Positions 1-5,482 of a stretch of 21,279 nt of DNA are shown here, in pieces. Made by a program: the position numbers and the translations under genes. Positions within the stretch are counted from its first letter, which is position 1; every line of letters starts with the position of its first letter. Location: the IMG/VR virus record IMGVR_UViG_3300010373_000144, positions 1 to 21,279 of that record; one strand, written 5' to 3'. The notes beneath the pieces are model-generated. The model was not told where the DNA came from, searched no databases, and saw nothing but the letters and a program-made list of their open reading frames with translations. Origin of the DNA: a virus.

Positions 1-263
1 GCGGCGAGCATTCTTTTGGCTTCAAACTCCCGACCACCACTATTGCTTAGTGCCAAGTACTCGATCGCCACCAGGGCACTCTCCCGCGTGACGCAATCGT
101 CGTTTGCCTGCCGCATCACATCCCGGTCAGCCGCGTTGAGGGCGACATGGGCAGCGATGGCTGCGCGTCCAACGGCTAGGTCATACGCTTCGGAGCTGGT
201 GAAGCTGTCGCGAAAAAACCCGCACGCCGCGTCGATAACTTGCTCATCTGTCAGTTCTTTCAT
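1..263 (-). CDS. Hypothetical phage protein, 3' end cut by window edge
   Basis: An ATG at 263-261 overlaps the TGA of the upstream gene (ATGA junction). The frame stays open for 87 codons to the left edge, so the gene is incomplete at its C-terminus. It reads MKELTDEQVIDAACGFF and continues as a hydrophilic, mostly helical-looking sequence with alanine-rich stretches. It has no signal peptide, membrane segment or motif I recognise. It is the last visible gene of the leftward early operon, so an accessory early function is likely by context only. The translational coupling and uninterrupted frame support it as a real gene; no function can be given. Confidence 0.7.
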   Translation of the reverse strand, partial: MKELTDEQVIDAACGFFRDSFTSSEAYDLAVGRAAIAAHVALNAADRDVMRQANDDCVTRESALVAIEYLALSNSGGREFEAKRMLA

Positions 264-562
264 GTCGCTCCCCGCGCAGCTTCATAAGCCGCATTGATTT
301 CTGCCATCTTCTTCCTGAGCCTCGTGACCTGGCCCTTGTAGGCCGACAACTGCCTGTCTTTATGCTCGCTCTCGCTACGCCAGTACTTCGCCGACGACTC
401 AGACCGATCCGCTTTGTCAATCAACTCGGTGTAGCGCAGCGCCATCTTTTCGACGGCGTCGGCGATGCGCTGGAGCGACCCGCAGTCGATTTCCGCGACC
501 GTCGCGTTTTCGCACTGGGTGGTGTATTGCTTTTTCGATGCGTCGCGCAAATTGATGGGCAT
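260..562 (-). CDS. Hypothetical coiled-coil phage protein
   Basis: This is a 100-residue protein. I chose the start at 562 (MPINLRDASKK) because AAAGGA sits about 6 nt upstream and the preceding gene stops 1 nt before it. A longer reading frame upstream would overlap the preceding zinc-motif gene and is not needed. Residues from about 30 to the end are charged and heptad-like (RYTELIDKADRSESSAKYW, then a lysine/arginine-rich segment), so a helical coiled coil is likely. No catalytic motif is visible. It sits in the leftward early operon between the zinc-motif gene and the gene that runs off the left edge. The function is unknown. Confidence 0.75.
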   Translation of the reverse strand: MPINLRDASKKQYTTQCENATVAEIDCGSLQRIADAVEKMALRYTELIDKADRSESSAKYWRSESEHKDRQLSAYKGQVTRLRKKMAEINAAYEAARGAT

Positions 563-563
563 G

Positions 564-797
564 TCATTCCTTTGTTGTCGGTCTGTCGTTGTCAAACGGG
601 AGATATTCAGTCTCTCCGCCCAGTCGAACGTCTTCGTCCAATGCTTCTTCGCACTCGGGATGCATCCGACTGGTGAACCATGTGTCATCAACCGATTTCC
701 AAGTGCTGTGCGATTCACCTTTTTCGATGAGTTGCCCGCACCAAGTGCATTGGTGCTGCTTAGCTGCGATGACGGTTTTAGGTTCGGTGCAGAACAT
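564..797 (-). CDS. Small zinc-ribbon-like phage protein
   Basis: This protein has 77 residues. I placed the start at the ATG at 797 (MFCTEPKTV), which has GAGAG upstream; a TTG at 809 in the same frame is an alternative. A CTWCGQ pair (CxxC) near residue 18 and an HPEC motif near residue 48 form a plausible Cys2-His/Cys zinc site, a pattern seen in many small phage proteins of unknown role. The C-terminus is acidic (EEALDEDVRLGGETEYLPFD). The stop lies 1 nt before the start of the next gene, which indicates co-transcription and probably coupled translation. A nucleic-acid or protein-binding role is inferred from the zinc motif only. Confidence 0.75.
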   Translation of the reverse strand: MFCTEPKTVIAAKQHQCTWCGQLIEKGESHSTWKSVDDTWFTSRMHPECEEALDEDVRLGGETEYLPFDNDRPTTKE

Positions 798-841
798 CGT
801 TGCTCTCAATTGGTGGCCCCGCTAACTGCAGCCGGTGCGCT

Positions 842-861
842 CCCCCTGGAATCCCAAGGGG
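842..861 (-). other. Intergenic hairpin in leftward operon
   Basis: In the leftward transcript this segment can fold into an 8-bp stem (one G-U pair) with a 4-nt loop, in the 92-bp gap between the Gp157 gene and the zinc-motif gene. It has no U tract, so it is more likely an mRNA-stability or weak attenuation element than a strong intrinsic terminator. The rest of the gap shows nothing convincing. Confidence 0.3.
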
Positions 862-889
862 CCGACCATCCGCTGCGGGGCCGTAAGGG

Positions 890-1384
890 TTACTTGATGT
901 CCAGTCGTTGCCCATGCACCAGCTTCGCGCCGGGCACGTTAAAACCGTCTTTCAGCGCCTTCCCGATCAACGTCTTATCAGGCGTGTAGGTGGCCGGCAC
1001 TTCTCGCAGGTAGTCGGCTGGCAACTGCGCCTGGTCGAACACCTCCACTGACGCTGGGTTGTCGCGAATCGACAGCTTGAAGTGTGGACATTCGATCTTG
1101 CTGATGCCGGCGAATTTCATGTTCTCGAACACGTATTTCTTGAGCGCCTCGGTCCGGTTTTCCAGCGCCTTGCGCCGCGCCTCCATCTTTGCCTCGGCCT
1201 CCTTGATAGCTGCAGCGGTCGCCGCCAGGTTCTGGCAAAAATAGATGACGTTGACGACCTTCATCTCCAGCTCGCCGCCCATGCTTTCCAGCGTATCGGC
1301 GACGGTTTGCGGATCGAGGTCGAGGTCTTCCAGCTTTGCGGCGTCGTCGTGGTACTGACGGGCCAGTTCATAGAGTGCGGTCAT
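890..1384 (-). CDS. Gp157-family phage protein
   Basis: This 164-residue protein matches the Siphovirus Gp157 family (PF05565) in length and layout. It has an N-terminal helical part (MTALYELARQYHDDAAKLED), a long charged coiled-coil segment around residues 55-90 (EAEAKMEARRKALENRTEAL), and a C-terminal part resembling the typical ending of the family (VPATYTPDKTLIGKALKDG, then VPGAKLV). The start at 1384 is preceded by AAAGGA and lies 2 nt after the stop of the ERF gene. Gp157 genes commonly sit beside phage single-strand annealing genes, as here. The family was first noted in Streptococcus thermophilus phages and linked to resistance to phage infection, but its biochemical role is not settled. 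The family call is confident; the function is inferred from its ERF neighbour. Confidence 0.85.
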   Translation of the reverse strand: MTALYELARQYHDDAAKLEDLDLDPQTVADTLESMGGELEMKVVNVIYFCQNLAATAAAIKEAEAKMEARRKALENRTEALKKYVFENMKFAGISKIECPHFKLSIRDNPASVEVFDQAQLPADYLREVPATYTPDKTLIGKALKDGFNVPGAKLVHGQRLDIK

Positions 1385-1386
1385 GA

Positions 1387-2016
1387 TTAATCCTTTGGCC
1401 ATGCGGCCGTGAGTTTGTCTTGCGTCGGGCCATCGATCAGCGCCCAAATAGCATCAAGCCGGGCACGAGGCATGCCCGCGAGATAGATGGCCGCGCCTGC
1501 CGCATCGCCTGCTGACACGCCCGTGCACAAGCGCCGTGCAACAGCCTTGGGGCTGTCGTCAATAGCGCCGCTTGATGCGCGGGCTGCAACGTCGTGCGTT
1601 TGCGAATCGGCATCGTTGTCGCCCTCGGTGGGGATGGCGAACATTTGGAAAGCGGCATATTTGTAAGCCGCGCTCATGGCTTTGTTGGTGGCTTTATCGC
1701 CGCTATCCATGGCCTCGCCGAACGTGCGAATAGTGTGCTTCGACCCATCCTTGGCCGACACCACATCGAATTCAGCTTCGACCGTCACGTAAAACAGGTT
1801 GCCACCCGCCTTTGTCAGTCGGTCCTCACAGCTTCGCGCCAGCATCCGGGGCAGAATGCAAAGCCCCTGTTCGGCCAGCAGCGGGGCGATGGCGTTGTAT
1901 ACATCATCAATACCTCGGAATTTGTAGCCAGAGCCTTGCGTATTGGTCCGGTCTTTGGATATGCCGGTCTTTGCCAGTGCAGACTGCACGGCGTTGATTG
2001 CTTTGTAAACTTCCAT
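1387..2016 (-). CDS. erf: ERF-family single-strand annealing recombinase
   Basis: This 209-residue protein has the hallmark of the ERF superfamily (PF04404). The N-terminal half reads MEVYKAINAVQSALAKTGI, then YKFRGIDDVYNAIAPLLAEQG, later GEAMDSGDKATNKAMSAAYKYA, matching the conserved core (FRGIDDVYNA, the GDKATNKAMSAAYKYA helix and the following F.IPT). ERF proteins form rings that anneal complementary single strands during phage recombination and genome circularisation. The C-terminal part (from about residue 150) is variable and linker-like. The start at 2016 has a strong AAGGAG site, which overlaps the stop of the 35-residue gene upstream. I see no partner exonuclease or SSB in the window; they could lie beyond the left edge or be supplied by the host. 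Confidence 0.93.
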   Translation of the reverse strand: MEVYKAINAVQSALAKTGISKDRTNTQGSGYKFRGIDDVYNAIAPLLAEQGLCILPRMLARSCEDRLTKAGGNLFYVTVEAEFDVVSAKDGSKHTIRTFGEAMDSGDKATNKAMSAAYKYAAFQMFAIPTEGDNDADSQTHDVAARASSGAIDDSPKAVARRLCTGVSAGDAAGAAIYLAGMPRARLDAIWALIDGPTQDKLTAAWPKD

Positions 2017-2026
2017 TTCATTCTCC

Positions 2027-2134
2027 TTAAAACGGTGCAGGCGCCGTGGCCCAGCGATAGGCCAGCCATGCCGACTTAATGCGGCCAAAACCCATGCGGC
2101 GGCAACGCGAATACTCAAACCTGAATGTGCTCAC
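2027..2134 (-). CDS. Small basic/aromatic 35-residue phage protein
   Basis: A GTG at 2134 preceded by GGAGGT (spacing about 6 nt) opens a 35-codon frame ending in TAA at 2029-2027. The product starts VSTFRFEYSRCRRMGF and continues IKSAWLAYRWATAPAPF. It is rich in arginine and aromatic residues and fits one amphipathic helix. The pattern RRMGF followed by a W-x-AYRW segment recalls small early proteins in other temperate phages, but I cannot name a family. Support comes from the near-perfect ribosome site, the way its stop overlaps the ERF ribosome site, and the lack of any other use for this 120-bp gap. It may couple translation of erf. Confidence 0.7.
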   Translation of the reverse strand: MSTFRFEYSRCRRMGFGRIKSAWLAYRWATAPAPF

Positions 2135-2137
2135 GAT

Positions 2138-2437
2138 CTACCTCCAATAATTCAGCGCCGCCACAGCCACGGCGACACACACAGCCAGCGCGGCGCACAT
2201 ACCAAACAAGACGCGCCTGTGGCCGGGCGTCAGAACCTCTTGCTCGACCTCTTCATGCTTCACGAACGGCGGCTTGAAGCTCTGCATCTTCCCGTTCGCC
2301 TCGCCCTCGTTGCGCGCAACCCACGCCCGATGCGTGCGCTCATAGGCGGCATTGACGTGCTGCGCTTCTTCTTCGCGGATCAGGCGCCAGTCGGCAGCGT
2401 CACCCAACAGGCGCTCGACGTTGGGGTGGTGGCTCAT
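2138..2437 (-). CDS. Single-pass membrane protein, hypothetical
   Basis: This 99-residue protein starts at 2437, where its ATG overlaps the TGA of the upstream gene; GGGAGA lies upstream. Residues 1-75 are hydrophilic and charged (MSHHPNVERLLGDAADWRL, then EEEAQHVNAAYERTHRAW). Residues about 76-96 form one hydrophobic segment (RVLFGMCAALAVCVAVAVAA) followed by NYWR, which predicts a C-terminally anchored protein with its N-terminal domain in the cytoplasm. No motif identifies a function. A role in the early operon such as superinfection exclusion is possible for a small anchored protein, but nothing in the sequence shows it. Confidence 0.72.
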   Translation of the reverse strand: MSHHPNVERLLGDAADWRLIREEEAQHVNAAYERTHRAWVARNEGEANGKMQSFKPPFVKHEEVEQEVLTPGHRRVLFGMCAALAVCVAVAVAALNYWR

Positions 2438-2607
2438 GCGGTTTCTCCCTGTGCTTTTGTGATGGCGGCCCGGCAGTGCTCCAGGCGGGCAGTCCAGACG
2501 ATGCGGCCCTGCTCGTCGCCGGCGCTGATGATGTGCATCTTTGCGGTGACGACGTGCATGCCGCCTTGGACGATATGCCACGGTCCGGGAGTGTGTTTTG
2601 CGCTCAC
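2434..2607 (-). CDS. Hypothetical phage protein (KHTPGPWH type)
   Basis: This protein has 57 residues. The GTG at 2607 is chosen because GGAGGT lies 4 nt upstream and it overlaps the upstream stop (GTGA); a more distal ATG in frame at 2619 would overlap the ribosome site. The N-terminal SAKHTPGPWHIVQGG followed by a second segment ending in RIVWTARLEHCRAAITKAQ resembles the many short phage proteins that begin with a HTPGPW motif. These look like one small beta-rich domain and have no known role. It is coupled to genes on both sides. Confidence 0.75.
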   Translation of the reverse strand: MSAKHTPGPWHIVQGGMHVVTAKMHIISAGDEQGRIVWTARLEHCRAAITKAQGETA

Positions 2608-2792
2608 AGCCACCTCCAAATAGCGCCCAAGACGCTTTGCAACAGGGACATCGGCTGCGCCGTGCGCGGCTCCAGCAGGGCGGCCTGCACCAACTCATCG
2701 GTGCGTGTCATGGCCGGTGCGGGCGGGATGTAGGCGATGCCGATGCGCAGACCGGTCGCGGTAATAGCAAGTGAAGCAGTGCGCGGGCTCAT
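2604..2792 (-). CDS. Hypothetical 62-residue protein
   Basis: The ATG at 2792 overlaps the TGA of the homing-type nuclease gene (ATGA), and the stop overlaps the next GTG. The product starts MSPRTASLAITATGLRIG and ends LLQSVLGAIWRWL, with a moderately hydrophobic C-terminal helix. AAAGGTT lies about 9 nt upstream. I do not recognise a family. Because the nuclease gene lies directly upstream and a 26-codon frame sits on its other side, this protein could be the 3' part of a gene split by the nuclease insertion; the intact coupled start argues that it can still be translated alone. Confidence 0.6.
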   Translation of the reverse strand: MSPRTASLAITATGLRIGIAYIPPAPAMTRTDELVQAALLEPRTAQPMSLLQSVLGAIWRWL

Positions 2793-3415
2793 CGGAGAAC
2801 CTTTCTTGTCAAGGCATCACTTACCGTCCAACCTCGCGTCAGGCGCGCGAGAATCGTTCCATCGGCGATTCCTGTAAGCTCAGACCATTCGGAAACACAC
2901 GCTTCTTTACCTTCGTGGGACAAGATACGCGCGACACTTCTGTTGCGTGTTTGTTCTTTTGGCGTCGCCCATCGGCAATTACCGGGCTCGTAACCCCCGC
3001 TCTGGTTGGGCCATCTGTCGATCGAAGTGCCGTTTGGTCGATCGCCCATATCTGCATAGAAATTCTCGAATGTGCGCCACCGCTCACAGACGGTGATGCC
3101 TTGTCCTCCCCATCGCGGGTAGTCCTTCGAACCTGTATCAAAACAACGAGTCATCATCGCCGCCCAACTGCGGTGCTCTGGTGTATGAGACATTCCGTGG
3201 CGACGATTCTTAAAGCCCTGCGCGCGGATAAGCTCTTTATTGAGGCATCCGCACGACTTCGTCTTTCCACTTTTGAGGTTGCACCCACGAACGAAACTCG
3301 GTGCGCCGCAGTCGCATATACACCTCCATAAGCTTCCGCTTGTGTTGCTGGGCAATCGCTCAACAACCATCAATCGGCCAAATCGTTCGCCAGTCAATTG
3401 CAATGCAAGTGTCAT
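2789..3415 (-). CDS. Free-standing homing-type endonuclease (zinc motif plus NUMOD-like tail)
   Basis: This 208-residue protein starts at 3415, with GGAG about 8 nt upstream. Residues 32-57 hold a C-x-C-x-C...C-x-C arrangement (CICDCG then SCGC), a zinc-binding motif common in phage HNH/AP2-type homing nucleases. The central segment is RHGMSHTPEHRSWAAMM, then WGGQGITVCERWRTFENFY, then a segment ending in GYEPGNCRWATPKEQTRNRS, which matches the well-known phage family with the GI-VC-RW-F-F and NCRWAT signature. The last 45 residues (CVSEWSELTGIADGTILARL) look like a NUMOD-type DNA-binding repeat. A selfish DNA-cleaving role is inferred. It splits the otherwise continuous chain of small early genes, so insertion is likely. 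Confidence 0.8.
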   Translation of the reverse strand: MTLALQLTGERFGRLMVVERLPSNTSGSLWRCICDCGAPSFVRGCNLKSGKTKSCGCLNKELIRAQGFKNRRHGMSHTPEHRSWAAMMTRCFDTGSKDYPRWGGQGITVCERWRTFENFYADMGDRPNGTSIDRWPNQSGGYEPGNCRWATPKEQTRNRSVARILSHEGKEACVSEWSELTGIADGTILARLTRGWTVSDALTRKVLR

Positions 3416-3417
3416 AT

Positions 3418-3498
3418 TCAAATCTCCATTGCTTTGCGCACGATGCCGGCGCGCGTGACGTGGGTGCGGCAGTTGAGGGGGGTGGACATGGTGCTCAT
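3418..3498 (-). CDS. 26-residue ORF, possibly a truncated gene
   Basis: An ATG at 3498 overlaps the upstream TGA (ATGA), following the coupling rule of this operon, and opens 26 codons: MSTMSTPLNCRTHVTRAG, then IVRKAMEI and stop. The stop lies 2 nt before the nuclease start. It may be a genuine micro-gene, or the 5' stump of a longer gene interrupted by the homing nuclease, whose remainder would be the 62-residue gene at 2604-2792. The sequence alone cannot decide. Confidence 0.45.
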   Translation of the reverse strand: MSTMSTPLNCRTHVTRAGIVRKAMEI

Positions 3499-3815
3499 GC
3501 CGATGCCTCTTCACGCAGCGCCGCCTGAACAGCCTCAATGATTCGAATTAGGTACGCCTCTTCGTGCTTTTTCAGGCGCTGGCCCCATGCGAGGCTGTCC
3601 GCGAGATAACCAGGGTCGCAGTCGATGAAGAACTGGCCAATGGTGCGCCCGCTCATGGAACCCCAATATGCCGCGCAGGCCCACGCCCTTGAGAAGCAAC
3701 TGATGGTGATTCGCCCCTGGCCCGGCGCGATGTCGTCGATGTGAACGCGAATCGGGTCCAGATTCGGTGCATCAAAGATGTCGATCTGCGTGACGGTCTT
3801 TTTCTGAATGTTCAT
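3495..3815 (-). CDS. Hypothetical phage protein (LDPIRV...AYWGSM type)
   Basis: This 106-residue protein starts at 3815 with GAGGGAG just upstream and an ATGA overlap with the preceding gene. It reads from FDAPNLDPIRVHIDDIAPGQ into GRITISCFSRAWACAAYW, then GRTIGQFFIDCDPGYLADSL. This layout (LDP-V---D--PG-GR-T--C---AW--YWG-M followed by a C/D-x-x-Y-A-x-x-L segment) is familiar from a family of early-region proteins in lambdoid and other temperate phages whose function is unknown. The C-terminal third is helical and charged. The family resemblance is from memory, so confidence in the gene is high and in any role nil. Confidence 0.8.
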   Translation of the reverse strand: MNIQKKTVTQIDIFDAPNLDPIRVHIDDIAPGQGRITISCFSRAWACAAYWGSMSGRTIGQFFIDCDPGYLADSLAWGQRLKKHEEAYLIRIIEAVQAALREEASA

Positions 3816-4048
3816 GACTCCCTCGCTTTCAGCATGGAATCGGCCTGCTGGTATGCCCAGTTGGCACGCTCTTCAAATGAAAATCCATCGGCGCCAACCG
3901 GATTCGTTGCTGCAGCTTGCATCGCCTTCGCCGCGAAGTAATCGCGCAGGGAGAGCCCTTGAGTTCCATGGGCCACCCACTCCCCGCGCTTGCTGCTCCA
4001 CAAGTCCGCTGATGGAAAAGCCGGGCCGCCCGTGTTTTGCGCGCTCAT
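3812..4048 (-). CDS. Hypothetical phage protein (GGPAFP...LSLRDYFAAKAM family)
   Basis: This protein has 78 residues. The ATG at 4048 (MSAQNTGGPAFPSADL) overlaps the upstream stop and gives the family's usual N-terminus; the in-frame ATG further upstream would run into the preceding gene. It contains GLSLRDYFAAKAMQ and a final helix FEERANWAYQQADSMLKARE. Small phage proteins with a GGPAFP start and an L-RDYFAAKA core are very common in early operons of phages of Proteobacteria, and their role is not known. The motif match makes the gene call solid. Confidence 0.85.
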   Translation of the reverse strand: MSAQNTGGPAFPSADLWSSKRGEWVAHGTQGLSLRDYFAAKAMQAAATNPVGADGFSFEERANWAYQQADSMLKARES

Positions 4049-4335
4049 ACCGTCACCGCCGATTCGATGCAAAGCAGCTTCGACAGATCGTCTTCCAGCT
4101 CCATCATCCTTTTCGCAAACGCCGCCTTGAGTTCCTGCTGCTGTTTTTTGATTGCTGCGACCTGGCTGGGAATCGGGTCGTAGTCATCAGGGATGGTGTA
4201 AGCGAACTTTGCGGGACCGACCAGCGACATGAACTTGTCGGCCATGGAATCGCTGCTGTACAGCGAGTACGATTTCTCACTTCCGAAGTAGCTGGTTTCG
4301 TAGACAAAACCCTCAATCGTCACTTGCTTGCTCAT
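4045..4335 (-). CDS. Hypothetical 96-residue phage protein
   Basis: I chose the start at 4335 (MSKQVTIEGFVYETSYFG) because GGGGAG lies about 8 nt upstream and the preceding gene ends 1 nt before. The N-terminal half looks beta-rich (VTIEGFVYE, KSYSLYSSDS, KFAYTIPDDYDPIP). The C-terminal half is a charged helix (QVAAIKKQQQELKAAFAKRM) that could form a coiled coil. I do not recognise a family with certainty. It is part of the coupled leftward operon and probably has an early accessory role. Confidence 0.75.
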   Translation of the reverse strand: MSKQVTIEGFVYETSYFGSEKSYSLYSSDSMADKFMSLVGPAKFAYTIPDDYDPIPSQVAAIKKQQQELKAAFAKRMMELEDDLSKLLCIESAVTV

Positions 4336-4336
4336 C

Positions 4337-4594
4337 TCACGCTCCCCGCGCAACTGCTGCGTTGCGCATGTCTTGCTGATAGTCGGCGGATAGCAGATAA
4401 GCGCGCTCTGCACCCTCTGCCGCTTCTGAATCAATGATGTTTTCCAGACTGCTGATCGTCTCCACCAGCAACTGGCCCGCTGGCGTGTTCTCGCCGAGCT
4501 GCGATGCTCCTTGCCGCAAGATCAGCAGCATGTCGATGTCGCCGAAGCCCGGTGTTTGGCGCATCGAGTTGATCGCGTCCTGTGCAGTTTTCAT
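4337..4594 (-). CDS. Hypothetical 85-residue acidic protein
   Basis: The ATG at 4594 overlaps the TGA of the upstream gene (ATGA). The product, MKTAQDAINSMRQTPGFG through QLLVETISSLENIIDSEAAE, is acidic and entirely helical in appearance, without cysteines, membrane segments or known catalytic residues. It lies second in the leftward operon, so it should be made very early after pL fires. No family is recognised. The coupling on both sides supports it as real. Confidence 0.72.
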   Translation of the reverse strand: MKTAQDAINSMRQTPGFGDIDMLLILRQGASQLGENTPAGQLLVETISSLENIIDSEAAEGAERAYLLSADYQQDMRNAAVARGA

Positions 4595-4782
4595 TGCTGT
4601 TCTGCTTGCGCTTTGGCGATAGCAGCGCGGGCGGTGGGCCCGGACAGCGGGATGCGCCGGAAGGCCTGTACATAGCCCGCCTTTCCGACGACGTGCGTAT
4701 TAACCGTGGTCGGCTGACCGTCATCACCAAACCAGACTGTGTAATCTCGGCTGCCCACCCGAACACATCGTTCCGTTGCCAT
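4591..4782 (-). CDS. Hypothetical 63-residue protein, first clear gene of pL operon
   Basis: I placed the start at 4782 (MATERCVRVGSRDYTVWFGD) because AGGAG lies 7 nt upstream. A longer frame exists but lacks a ribosome site. The product looks like a small beta-barrel-type domain followed by a short helix (SGPTARAAIAKAQAEQQ). It has no motif I can name. As the first gene with a strong ribosome site after the long pL leader it occupies the position that lambda gives to N, but it is not arginine-rich like N, so I do not call it an antiterminator. Confidence 0.72.
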   Translation of the reverse strand: MATERCVRVGSRDYTVWFGDDGQPTTVNTHVVGKAGYVQAFRRIPLSGPTARAAIAKAQAEQQ

Positions 4783-4811
4783 TGCTGTTCTCCTGTTGCT
4801 GTTGCACACAA

Positions 4812-4975
4812 AGCGATGAATGAAGCGAGCCGGACGCTACCCCGGCGATGTGTTCAGAGTCCCCGTGGGGAGCATCCAAGGCCACCTACCTACCTTGCCA
4901 ATCTGGGAGCCGTATTTATCGAGCCCAGCCTCTAGCGTTTCATCGATTTCCAACGCCGCCGCTTCATTCATCGCT
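4812..4975. repeat. 16-bp exact inverted repeat spaced by 132 bp
   Basis: AGCGATGAATGAAGCG at 4812-4827 is the exact reverse complement of 4960-4975. In the pL transcript the two arms can pair to close a 132-nt loop. One arm contains the start codon of the possible 44-residue ORF; the other lies about 30 nt upstream of the first strong start at 4782. Confidence 0.8.
4837..4971 (-). CDS. Possible 44-residue leader ORF in pL transcript
   Basis: In the pL leader an ATG at 4971 opens 44 codons (MNEAAALEIDETLEAGLDKY through LNTSPG). The ribosome site is weak (GAAGAG about 3 nt upstream). The ATG lies inside one arm of a 16-bp inverted repeat and the stop lies just before the other arm. The product is acidic at its start, with no recognised motif. 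It could be a leader peptide, a small gene, or a chance frame. Confidence 0.35.
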   Translation of the reverse strand: MNEAAALEIDETLEAGLDKYGSQIGKVGRWPWMLPTGTLNTSPG

Positions 4976-5094
4976 CTTCACTCGCCCCGCCAGCTGCAGC
5001 TCACTGAGCCTGACCCTGCCATTGCGTCCTGTTCGGCTTCGGCCCCGTATCGCCGGGCCTTGGGTTTGTCGCTGGTTTGGTGCGAGTGAATTGA

Positions 5095-5123
5095 ATTATC
5101 GGCATTCCGTTATCCCTTGTCAA
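5095..5123 (-). promoter_or_regulatory. pL: leftward early promoter
   Basis: On the minus strand, TTGACA (5123-5118) is separated by 17 bp from GATAAT (5100-5095): a 6/6 -35 and a 5/6 -10. Transcription should start near 5088, leaving a leader of about 300 nt before the first strong start at 4782. The A/T-rich stretch at about 5136-5153 lies where an UP element would be. Two operators overlap the -35 and -10, so this promoter should be shut by the phage repressor. Confidence 0.85.
5098..5111. promoter_or_regulatory. Operator OL2 (ATCGG-N4-CCGTT)
   Basis: This is a palindromic repressor site with one arm off consensus (ATCGG instead of AACGG). It overlaps the -10 of pL and lies 24 bp centre-to-centre from the perfect site beside it. 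Confidence 0.7.
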
Positions 5124-5135
5124 CGGCAATCCGTT
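5122..5135. promoter_or_regulatory. Operator OL1 (AACGG-N4-CCGTT)
   Basis: This perfect 5+5 palindrome with a 4-bp centre (CAAT) overlaps the -35 of pL. The same arms recur in pR at 6095-6108, which identifies it as a shared repressor/Cro operator. Confidence 0.8.
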
Positions 5136-5160
5136 ATTTTTATAAAATAAATTCGCAAAC

Positions 5161-5174
5161 AAGGGAAATCCCTT
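5161..5174. repeat. Palindrome AAGGGA-AA-TCCCTT between terminator and pL
   Basis: This perfect 6+6 palindrome is unrelated to the AACGG operator. An ACAAGGGA element that includes its left arm (5159-5166) is also found in inverted orientation at 5113-5120, within pL. It may be a second regulatory site; no protein can be assigned. Confidence 0.4.
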
Positions 5175-5186
5175 AGCAGATGGCGT

Positions 5187-5210
5187 AAAAAAACCCGCTC
5201 GGGGCGGGCC
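5187..5210 (-). terminator. Rho-independent terminator of repressor operon
   Basis: On the minus strand a GC-rich hairpin (CCCGC stem, 5-nt loop, GCGGG) is followed by seven T. It lies 18 bp past the 84-residue gene and should stop leftward transcripts of the repressor operon before they enter pL. Confidence 0.85.
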
Positions 5211-5227
5211 TATTGGGGCGACGGGCG

Positions 5228-5482
5228 CTAGAACCGGGTTTCGATGGCGTTCATCTCTTTCGCAACCTGCCCCAGTTCATCCGACAAGCTGAGCACCATG
5301 CCCCGCGCAAAGGTTGGATTGACCAGGCAGTGGCCGGCAATCGTGGTGATGTAGCGCGATTTCCTCATGGTGGCCGCAACGGCAATGCCGGTGATGCTGC
5401 CCGTGCGTGCGTTCTCCAGCATCAGCTCAAGCACCTCGACAACATCCTTCGACACACTGCCGCGCATCAAACGAAAGGTCAT
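5228..5482 (-). CDS. Hypothetical protein coupled to repressor
   Basis: This 84-residue protein begins at an ATG overlapping the repressor stop (ATGA) and ends 18 bp before the operon terminator. It reads SKDVVEVLELMLENARTGSI, then ITTIAGHCLVNPTFARGMVL. The pattern of an acidic helix, G-I-x-G-x-A, a basic RSRYI-like turn, then AGxxxxNPTFARGM is familiar from many prophages of Burkholderiales and relatives, where it is unnamed. Because it is co-expressed with the repressor it is likely made in the lysogen. No role can be given. Confidence 0.8.
   Translation of the reverse strand: MTFRLMRGSVSKDVVEVLELMLENARTGSITGIAVAATMRKSRYITTIAGHCLVNPTFARGMVLSLSDELGQVAKEMNAIETRF

Noticed and set aside
842-861. 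Intrinsic terminator after the Gp157 gene
   Set aside because: The hairpin is good but no U tract follows, and the operon genes continue beyond it, so it is listed only as a hairpin.
4972-4980. boxA-like CGCTCTTCA
   Set aside because: It resembles a lambda nut boxA but is on the plus strand, while the transcript here runs leftward. No boxB hairpin accompanies it in the right direction.
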